Origin: an uncultured Bacteroidales bacterium
GTDB lineage: Bacteria > Bacteroidota > Bacteroidia > Bacteroidales > Paludibacteraceae
Reading direction: 5' to 3'
DNA: 64,000 nucleotides
Assembly (NCBI GenBank): GCA_949282265.1
Contig: CASDOZ010000006.1
Coordinates: 62,001-126,000 of the forward strand
Shown here in pieces: positions 62,410 to 64,000 of the stretch (the first letter of the stretch is position 1; each line of letters begins with the position of its first letter). The notes under the pieces are model-generated. The model did no database searches and had not been told where the DNA came from. It saw only the letters and a program-made list of their open reading frames with translations. Position numbers and translations under genes: made by a program.

Positions 62410-63132
62410 CTACACAATGGAGTTGTGTTGGAGTTCATCCAATAATTCGTGCATGTTTTTCAAAACAATGTCAGCACCGGCATCCTGTAAATCTTCCGGC
62501 CTCAATATGCCCGTATTTACCCCGATGGTAAACAGTTTTGCCGCGTGCCCTGACTGTACCCCCAACGGCGCATTTTCAATGACAACGCCTTCCCAGGGTT
62601 GCACACCTGCCTTTTGCAACGCCATCAAGTAAGGTTCCGGATCCGGCTTGCCATGCTGGACATCGTGTGCCGTTACCATCTTTTCTTTCTGGAAAATACC
62701 AGGAAAAGAATGTTCCAGTTTCCCTAACAGGCTTGCTTGTCCAGAACCAGTTACGACATAAATCTGCATTCCGGCATTTTTCAGTGCGTTCAACACCTCA
62801 GCAACTCCGGCTATCGGCTCAGGAGCACCGCCGGCATCGAACAAATCGGATTTCAGACGATAATACTTTTCCTGTTCCTCAACGGTGGATGGCCGGCCAA
62901 AATGTTTTCTGATAAATATATCGATAATGCGCCGGCCGGTCTGGCCTTCGTTCAAGAAGGCATCATATTCTGAAAACTCAATGCCGATTTGCCGCATGGT
63001 TTCCACCCAGGCTTTGGCATGGCGCGGCATGGAATCGAACAAAACACCATCCATATCAAAAAAGAATGCCTTTGGTGCAAGCTGCGGATAATTATTGACA
63101 GAAATAAACCGTGCAATGGCTTGTGCTAACAT
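62410..63132 (-). CDS. HAD-superfamily phosphatase (beta-phosphoglucomutase-like)
   Basis: A 240-residue cytoplasmic HAD hydrolase. Motif I FFFDMDGVLFDS, cap helices (KAWVETMRQIGIEF), motif II Thr/Ser in VVTGSGQ, motif III Lys in GKPDPEPYL and motif IV VIENAPLGVQSG. This order is that of the beta-PGM/phosphoglycolate phosphatase branch; the substrate cannot be told. The start at 63132 is used because a TTG at 63150 falls within the -7 box. Followed by cysK after 24 bp. Confidence 0.9.
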   Translation of the reverse strand: MLAQAIARFISVNNYPQLAPKAFFFDMDGVLFDSMPRHAKAWVETMRQIGIEFSEYDAFLNEGQTGRRIIDIFIRKHFGRPSTVEEQEKYYRLKSDLFDAGGAPEPIAGVAEVLNALKNAGMQIYVVTGSGQASLLGKLEHSFPGIFQKEKMVTAHDVQHGKPDPEPYLMALQKAGVQPWEGVVIENAPLGVQSGHAAKLFTIGVNTGILRPEDLQDAGADIVLKNMHELLDELQHNSIV

Positions 63133-63147
63133 AAAGATTTTTGTTTG

Positions 63148-63155
63148 CAAAGGTA
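63148..63155 (-). promoter_or_regulatory. -7 box of HAD-cysK operon
   Basis: TACCTTTG on the minus strand, 16 bp before the chosen start codon, implying a leader of only about 10 nt. No clear -33 TTTG. Confidence 0.5.
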
Positions 63156-63181
63156 CGGAAAAAGTTAAAAACTTGCTCTAC

Positions 63182-63213
63182 TTTGCTATATGCTCCCGTT
63201 TTTATTATCTTTG
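63182..63213 (+). promoter_or_regulatory. promoter of the lipoprotein gene at 63249
   Basis: TTTG at 63182-63185, 20-nt spacer, TATCTTTG at 63206-63213, full consensus. Divergent from the HAD promoter. Confidence 0.85.
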
Positions 63214-63248
63214 CGGATCGATTTCAAAAACCTAAAAACCTGCTATTT

Positions 63249-63737
63249 ATGCGTAAGTTTATTTGGATTATTTTCAGTTTTCTGTTGCTCTTGGCAACTT
63301 CATGCAGTTTAAATACGGAATCGCACCATACGCCGCTGATACAAGTACATTCCATGATTTCCGGTACAGATACATTGTCCGTTATGGGAACTTCAGATGG
63401 TTATGTGATGGACACGATTGCCGTAGGCGATACGGTTTTATTTACCGTCAGCTTTTACAGTTATACAAACTTGTTGACCGGCTTCTCGATTGTGCGTGAA
63501 GAAGAAAAAGCTGATATCGAATATAAACTCACGTCTGACGTGGACTCGTTACTCACAGCTGCTTCATCGGATTATGAAAAAGGCTTGTTCTATGTCCCGG
63601 CTGGATATTGCTATGTTGGTATGCAGTTCAACTATATTCCGAAAGAATCTGGCAAAGATGTGAATCTGTTGCTTACGGTTGATTCCGATTCTAATTATCC
63701 ACATAGCGAACTATCAATAAAGACTCCTATCCGATAA
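63249..63737 (+). CDS. hypothetical lipoprotein
   Basis: A 162-residue lipoprotein; the start at 63249 gives the signal MRKFIWIIFSFLLLLATSC with lipidation at Cys19. An upstream in-frame start at 63141 would precede the promoter. The mature part has strand-like segments with Thr/Ser/Val and a calycin- or Ig-like feel (VLFTVSFYSYTNLLTGFSIV, GYCYVGMQFNYIPKESG). No family recognised. Monocistronic, convergent with mazG (3 bp between stop codons). Confidence 0.75.
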   Translation: MRKFIWIIFSFLLLLATSCSLNTESHHTPLIQVHSMISGTDTLSVMGTSDGYVMDTIAVGDTVLFTVSFYSYTNLLTGFSIVREEEKADIEYKLTSDVDSLLTAASSDYEKGLFYVPAGYCYVGMQFNYIPKESGKDVNLLLTVDSDSNYPHSELSIKTPIR

Positions 63738-63740
63738 GTA

Positions 63741-64000
63741 TCAATTCTGTTTTTTTGCTTCCTCCCAGAGAACATCCATTTCGTCCAGGGTCATATCATG
63801 CAACGATCGTCCCTGCTCTTTGGATTTTTGTTCTATATAGTTAAAACGTTTGATGAACTTGCGGTTAGTGCGTTCCAGCGCATTCTCCGGATTGATATGG
63901 TAAAGCCGTGCTGCATTGATAAGGCTGAACATCACGTCGCCGAACTCGGCTTCCATTTTGTCGGCATCCTTGTGCCCGACCTCCGCCTGAAATTCGCTGA
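63741..64000 (-). CDS. mazG: nucleoside triphosphate pyrophosphohydrolase MazG, 5' end cut by window
   Basis: Hydrolyses (d)NTPs to monophosphates and pyrophosphate. Only the C-terminal 86 or so residues are inside the window. The frame stays open to the edge (EFQAEVGHKDADKMEAEFGD). Family features visible: the metal-site helix EAEFGDVMFSLINAARLYHI with its acidic residues and NPENALERTNRKFIKRFNYI. The C-terminus (LDEMDVLWEEAKKQN) is typical. The first part of the gene lies beyond 64000. Confidence 0.9.
   Translation of the reverse strand, partial: SEFQAEVGHKDADKMEAEFGDVMFSLINAARLYHINPENALERTNRKFIKRFNYIEQKSKEQGRSLHDMTLDEMDVLWEEAKKQN

Noticed and set aside
1-64000. CRISPR arrays, tRNA or rRNA genes, insertion sequences
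   Set aside because: No regularly spaced repeats, no cloverleaf or rRNA stretch noticed, and no transposase among the coding frames; the only recombination gene is the tyrosine recombinase.

Overview
The window looks like chromosomal DNA of a member of the Bacteroidales. Evidence in the sequence: two SusC/SusD pairs, an ECF sigma/FecR-type anti-sigma pair, many secreted proteins ending in type IX secretion (T9SS)-like C-terminal tails, and promoters of the Bacteroidetes form (TTTG or TTG, 19-20 nt, TAnnTTTG) in front of most transcription units. Genus cannot be decided from what is here. Both ends cut genes: metK at the left, mazG at the right. I see no tRNA, rRNA, CRISPR array or insertion sequence.

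Left part (1-10052), mostly housekeeping: metK with a candidate SAM-II-like leader RNA; a Wza/Wzc-type exopolysaccharide export pair without glycosyltransferases; an M20 dipeptidase; a purU / acyl-CoA ligase / truA operon; and an XRE-type regulator. Region 10128-11720 has a small lipoprotein with a long leader and a DUF4234-like membrane protein.

Region 11966-19195: a run of eight genes for small exported proteins (an OM barrel, a glycine-rich protein, DUF6175-like, LpoB/CsgG-like and LPP20-like proteins), closed by a strong terminator. Function unknown. It is my best candidate for an undescribed envelope assembly. Region 19369-29485: a T9SS cargo cluster made of a 1443-residue seven-module choice-of-anchor-J protein, a second anchor-J protein, a subtilisin-like protease and a further secreted protein.

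Region 29836-38857: a tyrosine recombinase divergent from a four-gene SusC/SusD/lipoprotein/lipoprotein locus without enzymes. One lipoprotein gene has an AT-rich central block. Region 38894-44574: DUF2975 plus a small XRE regulator, an M16 protease, metY and a DUF3467 protein.

Region 44717-61377: an AT-richer polysaccharide utilisation locus. It holds SusC with an STN signalling domain, SusD, a DUF4874/DUF4832-like protein, two FG-GAP propeller proteins, an SGNH esterase, a GH89 alpha-N-acetylglucosaminidase, a GH109-like alpha-N-acetylgalactosaminidase, then an ECF sigma and its FecR-like anti-sigma. The enzyme set suggests a host glycan ending in alpha-GlcNAc/alpha-GalNAc, such as gastric-type mucin O-glycans. 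The right end returns to housekeeping genes (cysK, a HAD phosphatase, a lipoprotein, mazG).
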